Shown here in pieces: positions 12,111 to 23,924 of a stretch of 64,000 nt of DNA; within the stretch, counting starts at the first letter, position 1, and the number at the start of each line of letters is the position of its first letter. Below the pieces are notes generated by a model. The model did no database searches, had not been told where the DNA came from, and worked only from the letters and a program-made list of their open reading frames with translations. Source of the stretch: Eonycteris spelaea (Eukaryota > Chordata > Mammalia > Chiroptera > Pteropodidae); the NCBI GenBank assembly GCA_003508835.1, contig PUFA01000070.1:2852001-2916000 (forward strand), written 5' to 3'. A program made the position numbers and the translations under genes.

Positions 12111-12453
12111 AGATTGGCGGTTGCCAGAGGCAGGAGGTTGGGGGATGGGTGAAACGAGTGAAGGGAGTCAAAAGGTATAAACTTTCAGTTATGAAATAAC
12201 CGTAAGGTAATGTACAGCATGGTGACTATAGTTAACGATACTATATTGCATATTGAAAATTGCTAAGAGAGTAGATCTTAAAAGTTCTCATTACAGGATA
12301 AAAATTGTAACTATGTGTGGTGACAGATGTTAATGAGACTTATTGTGGTAATCGTTTTGCAATATATACAAATATTGAATAAATATATAGTACACCTGAA
12401 ACTAATATAATGTTACATGTCAATTATACCTCAGTTAAAAAAAAAAACAAAAC
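12111..12453 (+). mobile_element. L1 3'-end, 5'-truncated
   Basis: Runs from 'agattggcggttgccagagg' through 'atgtacagcatggtgactat' and 'agagtagatcttaaaagttc' to 'acacctgaaactaatataat' and an A-rich tail at 12436-12450. This is the L1 3' untranslated end. Flanking TTCATTACAG (12103-12112) and TTCATTTCAG (12454-12463) differ at one base and are a likely target-site duplication, so the element appears to be an intact short insertion of about 340 bp. Confidence 0.85.
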
Positions 12454-12689
12454 TTCATTTCAGGAAGTTCTATGAGGAGAACATACTTCACAAAACGCAA
12501 AATAAAAACCATGGTGACATTTTCTTTTTAAGTTTTTCATTAAATAGAACATGTTATGAAATAAAATATTATAAATGTAACTAGCACAAGACTCCACTGT
12601 AAAGGAAAATATACCTCATTTACCAAGCAGAAGAGGGACTTTTGAACTACATGAATCTACCACTATCCATGAAACCATTAAAATGGCTG

Positions 12690-12895
12690 ATACATAGTGC
12701 ATGCTTAGTAGGCTTACATTTTGTATCTCATCAATTTCCCACAACTACCTCATGAGGTGATGCTCTATTATTTTCAAGAAAGAGAAAGATGAAGCTTAGA
12801 GAGGTTAAGAAAGACTCGTGCAAGGTCATGCCGATTCTTTAAAGAATTTGAACCCATGTTATTCTGACTCCAGAATCTATTCTCTAAATTGTCAT
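12690..12895 (-). mobile_element. MIR SINE
   Basis: Complement of MIR: 'ctacctcatgaggtgatgct', 'agagaggttaag' (12798-12809), 'caaggtcatgcc' and 'atttgaacccatg' (12846-12858), ending near 'gactccagaatctattctct'. Nearly full length. Confidence 0.75.
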
Positions 12896-12904
12896 TCTCC
12901 ACCC

Positions 12905-14555
12905 TGCCTTGGGTATTTCTTCAGAGATGAACATGAATATAGAGACTGTTTCCATTTTGATGGATCCTTCTAACTGCTTCTACCTCTGTTTAGGGTGAAT
13001 GCAGTCTTTCTCTAGTTGTGACTTTGGGGGTGAACCCCCAAGCACTTGGAATTTTCCATTATTGGGTAATTCCTGGCCAGTGGAATTTTTATTTAGGCTC
13101 CATTCCTTTTTCACTGCTTTTTTCAGTTCATCCTTCTCTAAAGAGTCTATGCTTGAACTTGGAACTAGAGGGGTTTGGGGGATGGGTGGGCAGAGTGCAG
13201 TGCAAGCATTCACTTCTCACTGAAAGGGCAGCTGTCCACTGAGTTCACACAGTAACTTGAGTAGGTGTGTTACTTAATACGCCACGAAAAAATGCCCACC
13301 CGAGAGTCTAAAATTGTGGATTTAATAGGCCTCCCGCTGCTGCTCGGCTGCCTTCCAAAGGCCCGCTGAATTGCTTCCTCTGCAAGCAGGACCTTCTGCC
13401 AGAGGCTCTGGGGTAACTGTGGTTGCTGATCTGCGGCAAGAGGTGACAGGTGGCCACTCTGCAATTGTGGGATGTTAAAATTGATATTAAAATATTTTTT
13501 CTAAAAGGAGAATAGGGACTAAGTAAAGAAAAAAAGAGAAAAAAGACTGCTTGATACCGCACCCCAATGTTTCTGTGTGTCTTTGGAGAAGGTGTGCTGG
13601 CTCCCAACCAGCTTTCCACACTCAGAGACCTGAATTCTCTAAAGGCTCATTCTGGGAAGATCTTGGCATGAACACACAGTGGCTATGCCCAAGCCGGGTC
13701 TTCGCAGAGGTTTGTTTAACCAGGAGCCCTCACCCAGCCATACCTCCTCACCGACATCAAGGAGGTGGCTCCAAGAAGAACATAATGACTACTTTTACAG
13801 AGGCTGTTGCCTTTTCTTTTTTTCCCCTCAAGAATAGCAAGGAAATGCTACAAATGGTTTAAGACATGACAATTCAGGAGGCAGTAAGCCTTCTTATTTT
13901 TGACCCTAGGAATTGCAAACTTCTTTGAACGACTAGGAGCTTTTTACAGCTCACCAGATGAAATTGTCCCCACGTGGAACAGTGGGAGGCAGGACGTTCC
14001 TCAGCCCTTCAGAAGTGTTGCTTCATAAACTTTAAGAGTCTAAACAGCTTTTTGGTAAAAATCATCTCCTGCCAGAGACAGTAGGTGGGTTGTTTTTAGA
14101 AACAATGTTTTTCAGAAAAAAAGCAAGAGATGTTTTGATAATACAATTAAAATATAGATCATATGTTTTATATCCCTGGCTATGCTTTTGTTCTTTATTC
14201 AAGTTTCTATTGTTAAAACTTTGTGAAAGTAGCTCCTCCTTAGGCTTGAGCCGTGCTGCTTTCTTACTATTTTGATATAACAGGCTATTCCTGGGAGACT
14301 GAGCAATTCTTCCTGAGACCAGGAATTTATTGTGTGGACCCCTTTTCTCAAAGACTTTCTTGAAAAACAAAGCCAGGCTCAACCTTGTCTTTGTTAGCAT
14401 TACTCTGTCACAATAGACATTTGTTATTCTTTTCAGTTGCCCAACAAACATCTGAACTCCTTACCCATATTTGGAGACTTCCCCATCTTAGGATTCTTGG
14501 TGGAATATTATGTTATTAATTGGCAGCGAAGCTGAAAATGCTGAGTATTCATTGT
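12905..14555. other. Non-coding, unassigned; contains a palindrome
   Basis: No repeat family recognised. 13024-13041 is a perfect inverted repeat (TTGGGGGT-GA-ACCCCCAA) overlapped by a second one at 13038-13049. Overlapping frames up to 129 codons (14062-14451, minus) have no domain. Confidence 0.5.
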
Positions 14556-14559
14556 TTCC

Positions 14560-14985
14560 CACATTTCTTTACAGCGAGAGCTCAAGCATGTGACACAGGC
14601 TCCTGCAATCAGACACACCCATCATGGACTTGGAATTGGTGATGCGAGGAGCGTGGATGGTGACGAATACTCTGGCAGCTCTGGTAGCTTCAGGGTGACC
14701 AAGGCACTGAGCCAGCTGGGGCAGCAATGCCAGAGGCTGCATCCAGCCAGCGCTGAGAGCTGGCAGCCTAAGCGGTGCTACCTGCAGAGTCTAGGGGTCA
14801 CGGCAGCTGTGGGGTGCTCACCAGAGCAGTTCAACAGTTTGATTCTGAGCATTGTTCCTGTCTGTAGTACTCTGAGTTACCTGGCAATTCTACAAGTACT
14901 CAAAAGCCTTTTAATAAATTCTTCTAGAATGGCTTTCTGTCTGCCGCTTACTACAAAAAACCTTGACTTAAAAACAGAAATACAT
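14560..14985 (+). mobile_element. Probable endogenous-retrovirus LTR fragment
   Basis: The 3' portion has LTR style: 'tgagcattgttcctgtctgt', 'agttacctggcaattctaca', 'ccttttaataaattcttc' with an AATAAA signal at 14912-14917, then 'ctttctgtctgccgcttact' and 'aaccttgacttaaaaac'. The G-rich middle ('cagctggggcagcaatgcca') would be the U3 part. A 134-codon frame crosses it but is not domain-like. The family is not assigned; it could be another repeat class. Confidence 0.4.
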
Positions 14986-14989
14986 TTAA

Positions 14990-15710
14990 AATAGGTGAAA
15001 GTTCCATTTTCCTAAAATGACAGAATATCATCTTAAAGTATAAAATTATACTTGTATAATTCAGAGCCTACTGAGGTCTATAAGGGGTGCATTATGAATA
15101 CAAATACACATATTTACATACACAAAGATAGCTGTATAGAAACATAAGCATGTATGTATGTGGATGTGTGGATGTCACACAATTCAATATGTCACATAGA
15201 GGACTGGAAGCCAACAGCCTCTGATGCCAAACTTTAAACTGCCGTCTGTAGTTGTTAGACCACTCTCCTTCTCCTTAGTCAATTGCTTTCTGTTCACTCC
15301 CTCCCTTTATTGAAAGAATGTATTTTACTTTTTATCAAGTAGAACAGCAGTTCTCCTCCTTTCCCAACCAATTTCAGTGGCGTTAATCACTGACACAAAT
15401 GAACTAAGACCAACCTGGCCCACGCGGCCAACACCAGCCATGGGGTGGCATTCATTTTGAAGCAGAAACGCTGAGCACTAAGTGAAATGTGAAGTTGTTA
15501 AAAGGGGATTGTGTGCTGTATACCCTCAGGGACACACGCTGGACTTGCTAAGGAAGTCTGGGGCTCTGAAACCCTGATTCACAAAGCACAAACACTTTTT
15601 TGCAACAAGAAATCCAATAATGTAGAGGAAACTGAAGCAAATGTCCCTGGAATCTCCACTTAACCAGCACCTTCCAAGGCTCTTAGCCAAAGCATGGGAA
15701 TGTTTTCAAA
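14990..15710. other. Non-coding, no recognised element
   Basis: AT-rich; a TATG/TGGATG-rich stretch lies at 15145-15180. No coding or repeat identity recognised. Confidence 0.5.
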
Positions 15711-15714
15711 GCTT

Positions 15715-15905
15715 GTTGTCCCTGGTGGGTTAATATCATTTAATCCGCACAGTGACTGTGGGGGCTACACCAAGGCAGGCACTGCTATCTCCATTTTACA
15801 GATGAAGAAACCAAGGCCGAGGGCACTTAATGAATTAATGGCTGAGCCGGAACTTAATTATGAGCTTCTGGCTCCTTGTTCATTGCTCTTTCCATTCAAC
15901 CATGC
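15715..15905 (-). mobile_element. MIR SINE
   Basis: Complement of MIR: 'aatatcatttaatccgcaca', 'ggcaggcactgctatct', the core 'ccattttacagatg' (15791-15804), 'gaagaaaccaaggccgaggg', then 'gagccggaacttaattatga'. The 73-codon frame here is repeat-derived. Confidence 0.7.
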
Positions 15906-15958
15906 TCTTTTTTAATGTTTCAGGGTTGATTTCCTTGTTTCCTGCTTTTGGATGGAGA

Positions 15959-16060
15959 TACACACATGTGCACGTACACGCACACACGTGTGTTTATCTA
16001 TCTATCTATCTATCTATCAATCTATCATCTATCTATCTACCTAGCTATTTATCTATCTAT
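15959..16060. repeat. (CA/TG)n then (TATC)n microsatellite
   Basis: Alternating CA/TG sequence to 15993, including the perfect palindrome ACACACGTGTGT at 15982-15993, followed by about 16 imperfect TATC units to 16060, then AT-rich DNA. Likely length-polymorphic. Confidence 0.9.
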
Positions 16061-16244
16061 AAATATATTTACATTATGTATTTTTACATATTTGTTAAAA
16101 TATTTAAACATATAAGGTATATAAAATATATAATGAAATGACCTCCAGTCAAGGAAATTGCCTGTGTTCTTCCAAAAATAGTGAGCAACTGGCCTTCATC
16201 TGAGCCAAACATGAGCTGGAGACTCAGCTTCACCATTCTCTGCT

Positions 16245-16500
16245 TTCACAATGACTGTCCTTGCTCCTCCTCTCTCCAAGATACCTCCTACCTATCTTCC
16301 GTTGTTCAACATAAACATCTTTCTTCCTGGGAAGCCTCCTCTGCTCCCATGATCTAGGTTAAGGTCCTTTTATTATATCTTCCTAGTAAAGTATTCCTTC
16401 CTCACTTCGTCATTCAAGCAAGTAGTGTCACTACTTGTTTAATAGCTATTTTAGCATACCCTTATATACCCCTGGCACAGAGTAGTGCTCCATAATCTTT
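16245..16500 (+). mobile_element. L2 3'-end fragment
   Basis: Sense L2 order: 'cctgggaagcctcctctgct' (the conserved 'gaagccttccctga' block, diverged), then 'cccttatatacccctggcac' and 'agagtagtgctccataatct', the degenerate 'gcctggcacatagtaggtgctcaataa' tail. Confidence 0.6.
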
Positions 16501-16574
16501 ACAGAAAGAAAACATGAGAGCACAGGAAGAGGCATTAATCAACAGAAGTTAGGTCTCCTCATTGGGTACAGTGT

Positions 16575-16760
16575 AGTAGATGAGATGGAAATTAGCTGTG
16601 TTGCCTGGTCTCTCTGTCCTTTGAGTGGCCTCATCAATAAATTGTTAATAATAGTTTTCTGTCTCACAGAACCAGTTGAGAATTAATTGGGTTTCATATG
16701 CAAAGTACTGAAGACACAGCATGTTATATAAAAATTCTCAATAAATACGGACAACGGTTA
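16575..16760 (+). mobile_element. MIR SINE
   Basis: Diverged MIR on the plus strand: 'gagtggcctcatcaataaat', 'tgttaataatagttttctgt', 'ctcacagaaccagttgagaa', 'ttaattgggtttcatatgca', ending 'attctcaataaatacggaca'. Confidence 0.6.
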
Positions 16761-17837
16761 TTTTTTATAATAAGGTGGAATGAGTGTGGGTAAAAACAGG
16801 TTCAATGGTGGGAAATTGAGCATCTAATACGAAAGCTTCTACTTGCCAGGCAAGTTAAAAGACAAGAATCAGAAGGAGGTGGTACCAGCTAAACTGCTGC
16901 ACAGAAACCCTGCTTGCATCAGCCCCATCGTGGAGACTGCCTCTGACCCCTTCCAGGGCTTCCACGGGGCTTGCAAGTCCAGCTTGCCTCCCCACAGGGT
17001 GAACACTCAGAGTCCTTTTGGTCATTCTATTTCAGGAGTGGAAAGGTCAAAAGCCTAATGCATCGAGTACCTCATCATACTAACCGGTCAGAGATACCAA
17101 GGCCTGAGATTTTAATGTGAATTTGGAATGCACTAGAGATACGATTAGGAAATAATTTTTGCGTTCTGGAAGAATCTGACCCTTTGCAGTAGTTCTTACT
17201 TTCTTGAAGTTCTGAGATTTTAATTGTATCTTTAGGGTGGTCAACTCTGTTTCCTATGTGTGTGCAACTGCAGACATCCGTCCGTTAGGGCAGACGAACC
17301 AACCTGTCACTGGGTGATGGATGTTTTCCTATTGCTCTGCCGAAGAGCATTAAGTTAAGCCTTCACTTCAGCTCCACAGATAGTTGAGACAACAGATGGC
17401 CTTTTTTGCAATTCTGGGGAATTGCTGCAATTGGAGGTTCAGAAGAGTGGCTTCTATTTGTTGATAGCTTAAAATAGACTGGGCAAATAAAGAACTATTA
17501 TTGTTATGTATGCCAGGAATATAGTGGCTGATGAGAATGCAGTTGGAGGAAAGGAGGGAAAACTTGGTCCAGCTGCCTTCCTGACCTTGCAGGATTCAAT
17601 AAATTTAAGCTACAGGGTAGATGAAGGGATTCAGAGTAGTTTTGAAGAAGTCAAGTTCTATCTATAATACTTGCAGGTATTGGATATCTGCTGGGGACAG
17701 AAATGTTACCTTAATCAAATAAGCTCGACTGGAAAGCAGACAATGCAAACCTTTTCAAGAATTACTGCTATGTTGCAATAAATATTAATTCTATCCTTTA
17801 AAAGATACTTGTAATTAAATCCTGGAATTTGCACGCG

Positions 17838-17886
17838 TTTTGTTTTTTTGAGTTTGTTTTTTTGTTTTTGTTTATTTGTTTGTTTC
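17838..17886 (+). repeat. T-rich (TTTG)n tract
   Basis: Imperfect TTTG/TTTTTTG repeats. May be the remnant poly(T) of an old minus-strand retrotransposon, but no body is recognisable beside it. Confidence 0.8.
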
Positions 17887-18888
17887 ATGACAGTTAGGAA
17901 GCATATGGACAAACTTGGTATCATTTATCCTGTTTCCCAAAATTTCCAAAACCAACTGGGGCCTTCAGTCTATCTTGAAATCAACAAAAAAAGAGTCTTT
18001 CAATATATGCTTCTGACCATCTGTGGGACTCCAACATTTGCCACAATAAGTATTCTCCTTCACATAAAACTAGAATATTTGATAAATTCATAGGATTATT
18101 AGCAGTGCACTGACTAGTTAAAAATAGTCATTGCTCAGAGCTATAAACCCCACAAAAAAGAATTTAAAAGCCTGATTGGAAGCTTGCTATTTGTATTGCA
18201 TGGAAAAAATCTTGCTGCCATCTTGACAACGCCATCTAAAAACCTTGGATGGCTTTTGCAGGATGATCTCCAGTAAAATGCAACTATTGCTTGAATAGGA
18301 TTTGGCATTTATAATTGTCTCAGGAAAGAGAGTGAACTACATTATTACATGTATTAGAAATTAAAGAGAAAACTTCTAACATAAATGATCTCTGCTACAT
18401 GCATGTAGAGAGCATTTGCTCATTCCACGGGCAAGGAATGCAGACTCTATAATATCTGTAGATCGTCCAGGCACACCATCCTACTCAAGTGGCAGAGGAT
18501 TATTCTACAATCTGCTCACAGATCAAGGATGCAAAGTACAAATGTTTTGAGCAGATACTTTGAATCTTGAAGACATATGTTTTTCATACTTCTTTGAAAG
18601 AAATCTCCAAAACTGCTAGGGAAGTTCAAGTCATCTGGCATTTGGGAACCTGGTTTCTTTTTTCATATGAAAGTAAAACCAAGAGTTGAGTCATAAAAAG
18701 ACAATCTAGTGCAAGGTGGTCAGCAGTTTATGCAATAGAACTTTAATTTGCTTACCATGAATGCAAGGTGGGGATAATGATCTGTTGATGATAGGAGCTT
18801 CAACTCCACCTGAGCTATCTCAGTAACTCTCAGAGTAACACTTCACAGTATTTTCCAATGAAGAAGAATCTAGCCTTCAAGTTACAGC

Positions 18889-18923
18889 ACCCCACCCCCA
18901 ACCCCACCCGCCACACACACACA
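18889..18923 (-). repeat. C-rich tract, G-quadruplex motif on minus strand
   Basis: Plus strand has C-runs of 4, 5, 4 and 3 (18890-18893, 18895-18899, 18902-18905, 18907-18909) with loops of 1, 2 and 1 bases, followed by a short (CA)n. The minus strand therefore carries a tight four-run G-quadruplex motif; the plus strand could form an i-motif. Confidence 0.85.
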
Positions 18924-19261
18924 GCTGTGATGCTGTTGGAAGGATACAGTGAATGCCCTCCTTGAGTTTATGCCTAGAATGTGGTGGGCACTCTGATAGA
19001 TACTGGGAATACACAAAAGCTCATGTATTCAGAGCACTGCCCCCCCTCCCAATTATTTCCATTAAATCAGCCAAGATATAGGGAACTACAATATATCCTT
19101 CCACTTAATCTCCAAAGAATTTGAATTTCATAGGAAAAATCATGGTCATTTCACTTAGATTTAGTTATTGTATTTATTCAACTGAAATCTAGAGATGTAG
19201 CTTTTGCTCTAACAGAGGAAATGAAAATATTTGAATATATAATTATACAAGACATATCAAT

Positions 19262-19420
19262 TAAGGTTTTTTAGTTGCAATCAACAGGAAAAGATTCTGG
19301 TTAACCTGAGCAGAGAACAGAATTTAATAGGAAGATTCGGGGAAGTTCGAAGAATTGAAGAAAAATGTAAACAAGGATATAAATCAGGGCAGTTTCAATG
19401 ACTCAAACAGCAGGAATAAA
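19262..19420 (+). mobile_element. Old interspersed repeat, family unassigned
   Basis: 'agttgcaatcaacaggaaaa', 'gattctggttaacctgagca' and 'gaacagaatttaataggaag' recall a common mammalian repeat of the form 'caacagaaactctggctaa...aatttattggaagg'. A related stretch is at 37430-37560. I cannot name the family. Confidence 0.35.
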
Positions 19421-19424
19421 GGGA

Positions 19425-20640
19425 GCAAATGGGCAGGACACCTACAATAGAATGTTTTGGTTTTTGTTTTTGTCCAACACTTTGATACCTTTACTTATAA
19501 AACTGAAAAGAGGATGTTTCTGAACACTGAGGAATAAAATTATGAAAGTTTTTTGCTGTCATTTTTTACTGTTTGTTTTTTGTTTTCTAGAAGTTGTGGT
19601 ATAAGATGGCCTTGATTCAGTCCTTCGGGCTAATACTTCATTAATGATAGCTGTCAGCCCCATACTTGACGTGAACTGAGGACTGGGAGAGAGTAGTTTT
19701 CCGCTGACGCTGTAATAGACCAGACATGACAACAAGGTCTTGGCCTGAATCTCTGGTAAAATATGAAATCAAAGCTAGAATCTTTTTTAAAAATCGAAAA
19801 TTATAGTTATTTATTTGCAGCTTGGCGCTCCCTTCCGGAATGTCTTCCTGCCTACTTCATAGATGGCGTCCATGCAGTAGAACCTCTAGAAACACTCTTT
19901 AGCTCTCCTTGACTTTGACATCCAGACTTACTAGGTTTTTGAGAGAGCCCAATATATTTTAACCTCCACTAAGTCCTGACCAAGTTGAGAAAAAAAAGTC
20001 ATCAGCAAATAAAAGCAAAAAGCACTTCTCTGTTTAATGACAAAATTGATCTAGGAGACCGTGGCTTGAAGCTGTGGGGGGTGAGCTCTTCTTAATACTA
20101 AACACCAGCATCACAGACTTCCTCACCTAGTTTCAGCTTTAGGCAGCATCTAATCATGTCAGGCTTCTCCATTATCTGGGGGAGGCAGACTGTCCCTGTT
20201 TTAAAAAAAATTACATCCAGAAAGAACAGCGGAGAATACATGCTACCTCGTTCCACAAAGAAAACTAGGAGGAAAGGAAGCCTTTTCCCTTTCCAAACTC
20301 ACCAATCAGATACATCACTGTACTTCTGGGGAGAAGTTACTGAGAGAGCAGGGAATGACCTATTGCTGCATATCCCCTAGTAGAGATTAATGTTCCCACC
20401 ACCAAGACCCGGGAGCACAAAGTCTAGGGAAAGAGGCAATCCTCTCCTGCCCGTCTAAGGCCTGACTTCAGAGTTCTAGTTTTCTTCTTCAGGTCACACC
20501 TGTTCTGATGATAAATGTGAGGAATGTTTACCTTTTTCAAGACTATGTCTACCTATACTGGTGTGCTTTTGTCCTACAGGTATATAAAATAGAGCAAGAA
20601 TAGTGTTTTGTTTTGCTGTTTTTATAATTTTATAAATTAT
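19425..20640. other. Non-coding, no recognised element
   Basis: AT-rich with a few T-runs (19449-19470, 19562-19586). No repeat or exon signal recognised. Confidence 0.5.
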
Positions 20641-20649
20641 AAAGGGCTC

Positions 20650-22560
20650 TTTATATTTTATTTTATTGGTTTTTAAGAGCAGCTGAGATATAATTGATAT
20701 GATAAACTGTAATTATTTAAATATACAATTGCATAAGTTTTGACAAATGTATACGCTTGTGAAACCATCACCATAATCACGATAGTGAACATCAGTTGAA
20801 ATCAATATTCTTCATGCTTTTTTGTAATCCCTCTTCACATCCTCCCTACCACTCACACCCCGCTCCACACCCCAGGCAGTCACTGATCTGCTCTCTATCA
20901 CTACAGATGCACTTACCTCATACTTTTTTGTTGTTTCACTTGCTTCACTCTGCACAATTCTTTTGAGATTCCTCTACATTGTTGTATATGTCAGTAGTTC
21001 ATTCCTTTAAATTGCTGGTCACTATTCCATTAAATGGATGTACCACAATCTATTTATCTATTTACCTGTGGATGGACATTTGGTTATCACAAATAAAGAT
21101 GTTATGAACATTCAAGTTCATATCTTTTTCTGGATGTATGCCTTCTTTTCTCTTGAGTAATTACCTAAGAGTAGAATGGCTGGATCATATGGTAGGTTTA
21201 TGTTTAACTTTTTAAGAAATTGCCAAACTATTTTCCAAAGTGGTTATAACATTTTACATTCTCGCCAACAATGTATGAGGATTCTAGTTCCTTCATACCT
21301 TTGGCAGCACTTGAAATGTTCACCATTTTTAATTTTGGCCATTGTAATTGGTGTATAATGGTATTTCATTGTGGTTTTGATGTGCGTTTCTCTAATGAAA
21401 AGTGTGTATTTTTATTCCTGTATCATCATCTTTGGTGATGTATCTCTTCGAATCGTTTGCCCATATTTTTAACTGAGATTTTAACTGAGTTTATTTGTTT
21501 TCTTATTATTTGTTTTAAGAGTTTTAACATACATTCTGTATACAAGTCCTTTATGAGGTCAATTCTACAAATATTTTCTCCCAATCTGTGGTTTGTGCTT
21601 TCATTCTCTTAACAATATCTTTTAAAGAACACAAGTTTTCAATGCTGAAGTTTTCATTGATTCATCATTCCCATTTTTTAATTTTATATATCATGTATTT
21701 GATGGTGTGCCTAAAATATCTTTGCCTATGTTTTATACTTTTACAGTTTAGGTTTACATTTAAGACTATGTCCTATTTTGAGTTAATTTTTTATGTGGTT
21801 TTAGGTATGGTTCCAAGGGGTTTTTTTAATGTTTTTTTTTGTTGTTGTTGTATGCTTTCCAGCATCATGTGTTGAAAAACTACTCTTTCTTCACTGAATT
21901 GCCTTTGTACCTATGTTAAATATTACTTGTCCATATGTGCTATGTCTATATATCCATCAGCTGTTATAAGTGTGGATCTATTTCTGCATGTTCTATTCTG
22001 TTCCACTGATCTATTTGTTATATTTTACACCAACGATCTATTTGTTTGATTAGTTTTATATTGAGTCTACATAAAAACTTTACAATAAGTCATATAATAA
22101 GGTGATGTAAGCCCTTCAACATTACCCTTTTTCAAAGATGTTTTGGTTATTCTAAGTTCTTTGCATTTCTATATGAATTTTAGAATTAGTATTCCAATTT
22201 CTACCCACTCCTCAAAAAACCTGCTAGGATTTTAATTATTATTCCATCAAATGTACAGATAAATTTGCTATCTTAATAAGAACCTGAAGGCCATTGAAAA
22301 AGGTGTATCTTTCCATTTATTTAGGTCATAGTTCATTTCAGAAATAGTTTGTAGTTTTCAGTATATTAGGCTTGCCAATCTTTTGTCAAATTAATTCCTA
22401 AGTTTATCTTATATTTTATATTTTTATTGGTATCCCAAATAGTATTATTTACTTCAATTTTCAATTGTAATATATGAAAATACAATTGATTTGAATATTA
22501 ATCTTTTATTCTTCAAACATTAAATTTATTTATCAATTCTAGTAGTTTTTTGTAGATTCA
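20650..22560 (-). mobile_element. L1 3' half (3'UTR and ORF2 C-terminal region), decayed
   Basis: Antisense L1. The 3' untranslated part has 'tgagatataattgatatgat' and 'gaaaccatcaccataatcac'. ORF2 antisense landmarks follow: 'attccattaaatggatgtac', 'ggctggatcatatggtaggt', 'ttttctcccaatctgtggtt', 'ttttgagttaattttttatg', 'aaaaactactctttcttcac', 'tctattctgttccactgatc' and 'tgtagttttcagtatattag'. It stops near 22555 at 'tagtagttttttgtagattc', before the reverse-transcriptase FADD block. Many frameshifts and stops; no usable ORF. An L1M-class element, subfamily not assigned. Confidence 0.85.
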
Positions 22561-23915
22561 ATCAAATTAGTGATTTACTGCTGGTAAGAAATTCTTTCAG
22601 CTTCTGTGTGATTAAAAAAAAAATCTCTATTTCCTTAGGTATAGACTTCTGGGTTGATAGTATTTTCCTTTCAGTATTTTAAAGATGTTGCTCCACTGCG
22701 TTCTTGCTTACATCATTTCAGATGAGGAATTTTCTCTCTTTTTTATCTTTGTCCCTCTGTTTGTAACATGTGGCTTTTTGCTAGCTGCTTTTAAGATTTT
22801 CTATTTATCACTGCTTTTGAAAAATTTGATTATCATATGTCTTGCTGTTGTGTTCTTTATGTTTCTTATGCTTGGAAATCTTTGGGATTCTTGTATCAGT
22901 GAGTTTATAAATGTCATCAAATTTGAAATTCATAGTCATTTCTTCAAATATTTTTTTTCTCACTCATTCCTCATCTGGGGACTGATTACATGCACATTCA
23001 GCTGCTAAAATTTGTCTCACAGCTATTGAAGTTCTTATCATTTTTTTAAAAAATACTTTTTGCTCTTTGCATTGCTTCTATTATTATGTTTTCAAGGCCA
23101 CTAAACTTTTCTTCTACGATGTTTAACCTGCTATTAAGTCCATTCAGTGTATTTTTTACCTCAGACATTGTAGTTTTTAGCTCTAGGTGTTTGATTTTTT
23201 ACATTTGCTTTTTTGTGTGTGTGTATTTTCTATATCTTTTTGGGGGGCGCTTTTTGAGTACAGTCATAATAACTATTTTTAATTTCTGTCTGCTATTTTA
23301 ATTTCTGTTCTGAGTAGCCTTTGAGTGCTTATTCTTCTCATTATGAGTCATATTTTCCTGCTTGTAGATGCCTGATACTCTTTTATGGGATATCAGACAT
23401 TGTGAATTTTACTTTACTGGGTCCTGGATATTTCTGTATATTTATAAATATTCTTGAGCTTTGTTCTGGGATGCAAAGCTTTTTGGAAACATTTTTATTC
23501 TATCGGGTGAGTCTTGCTTTCAAAGGTTTGTTAGTCTGGACCAGAGCAGCATTTAATCTTGGTAATGTGTTCCTAGTACTGAGGCAAGATTCTCCTAACT
23601 ATTCTACTACTACTCTACTACTCCTGTGCCCTGTGAATTATGAGGTTTTCCAGTCTGGCTGGTGGTAACAGACACTCTTTCTGGCCCTTAGTACTTTTTT
23701 TTAATGCTTTCTCCAGCCTTGAATTGTTCTCATATACGTATGCTGATCGGTATTCTGTTGAATACTCAAAAAGAACCATCTGCAGATCTCCAGAGTTCTT
23801 TTCTGTGAAGCTCTGTCTTCTGTCTCAAGTATTCAGTTCTTCACATTTAAGCTGACTTGGCAATTGTTTGAGGCAAGAAGGTAGTTCTTGTTATTCCATC
23901 TTGGACACAAGCAGA
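22561..23915 (-). mobile_element. L1/HAL1-type ORF1-side segment, decayed
   Basis: Continues the same orientation but matches the region upstream of ORF2: 'ctgctggtaagaaattcttt', 'ttttcctttcagtattttaa', 'gatgttgctccactgcgttc', 'atttcagatgaggaattttc', 'acctcagacattgtagtttt', 'gggatatcagacattgtgaa', 'tatttataaatattcttgag' and 'aattatgaggttttccagtc'. The complement of the 49920-49985 element matches the same block. Direct joining to the ORF2 tail means most of ORF2 is missing. Frames up to 115 codons are antisense shadows. Confidence 0.7.
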
Positions 23916-23924
23916 AGTCACTAA

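Larger units (their letters stand above)
16765..19255. other. Non-coding, mostly unassigned
   Basis: No element recognised beyond the tracts listed separately. Frames of 69-81 codons at 17715-18093 run through a T/G tract and are not called. Confidence 0.45.

Noticed and set aside
14590..14994. 134-codon frame
   Set aside because: Coincides with a probable LTR fragment and has no domain.
22685..23301. Hydrophobic 'membrane-like' frames
   Set aside because: T-rich antisense of an L1 gives Phe/Leu-rich shadows; not membrane proteins.
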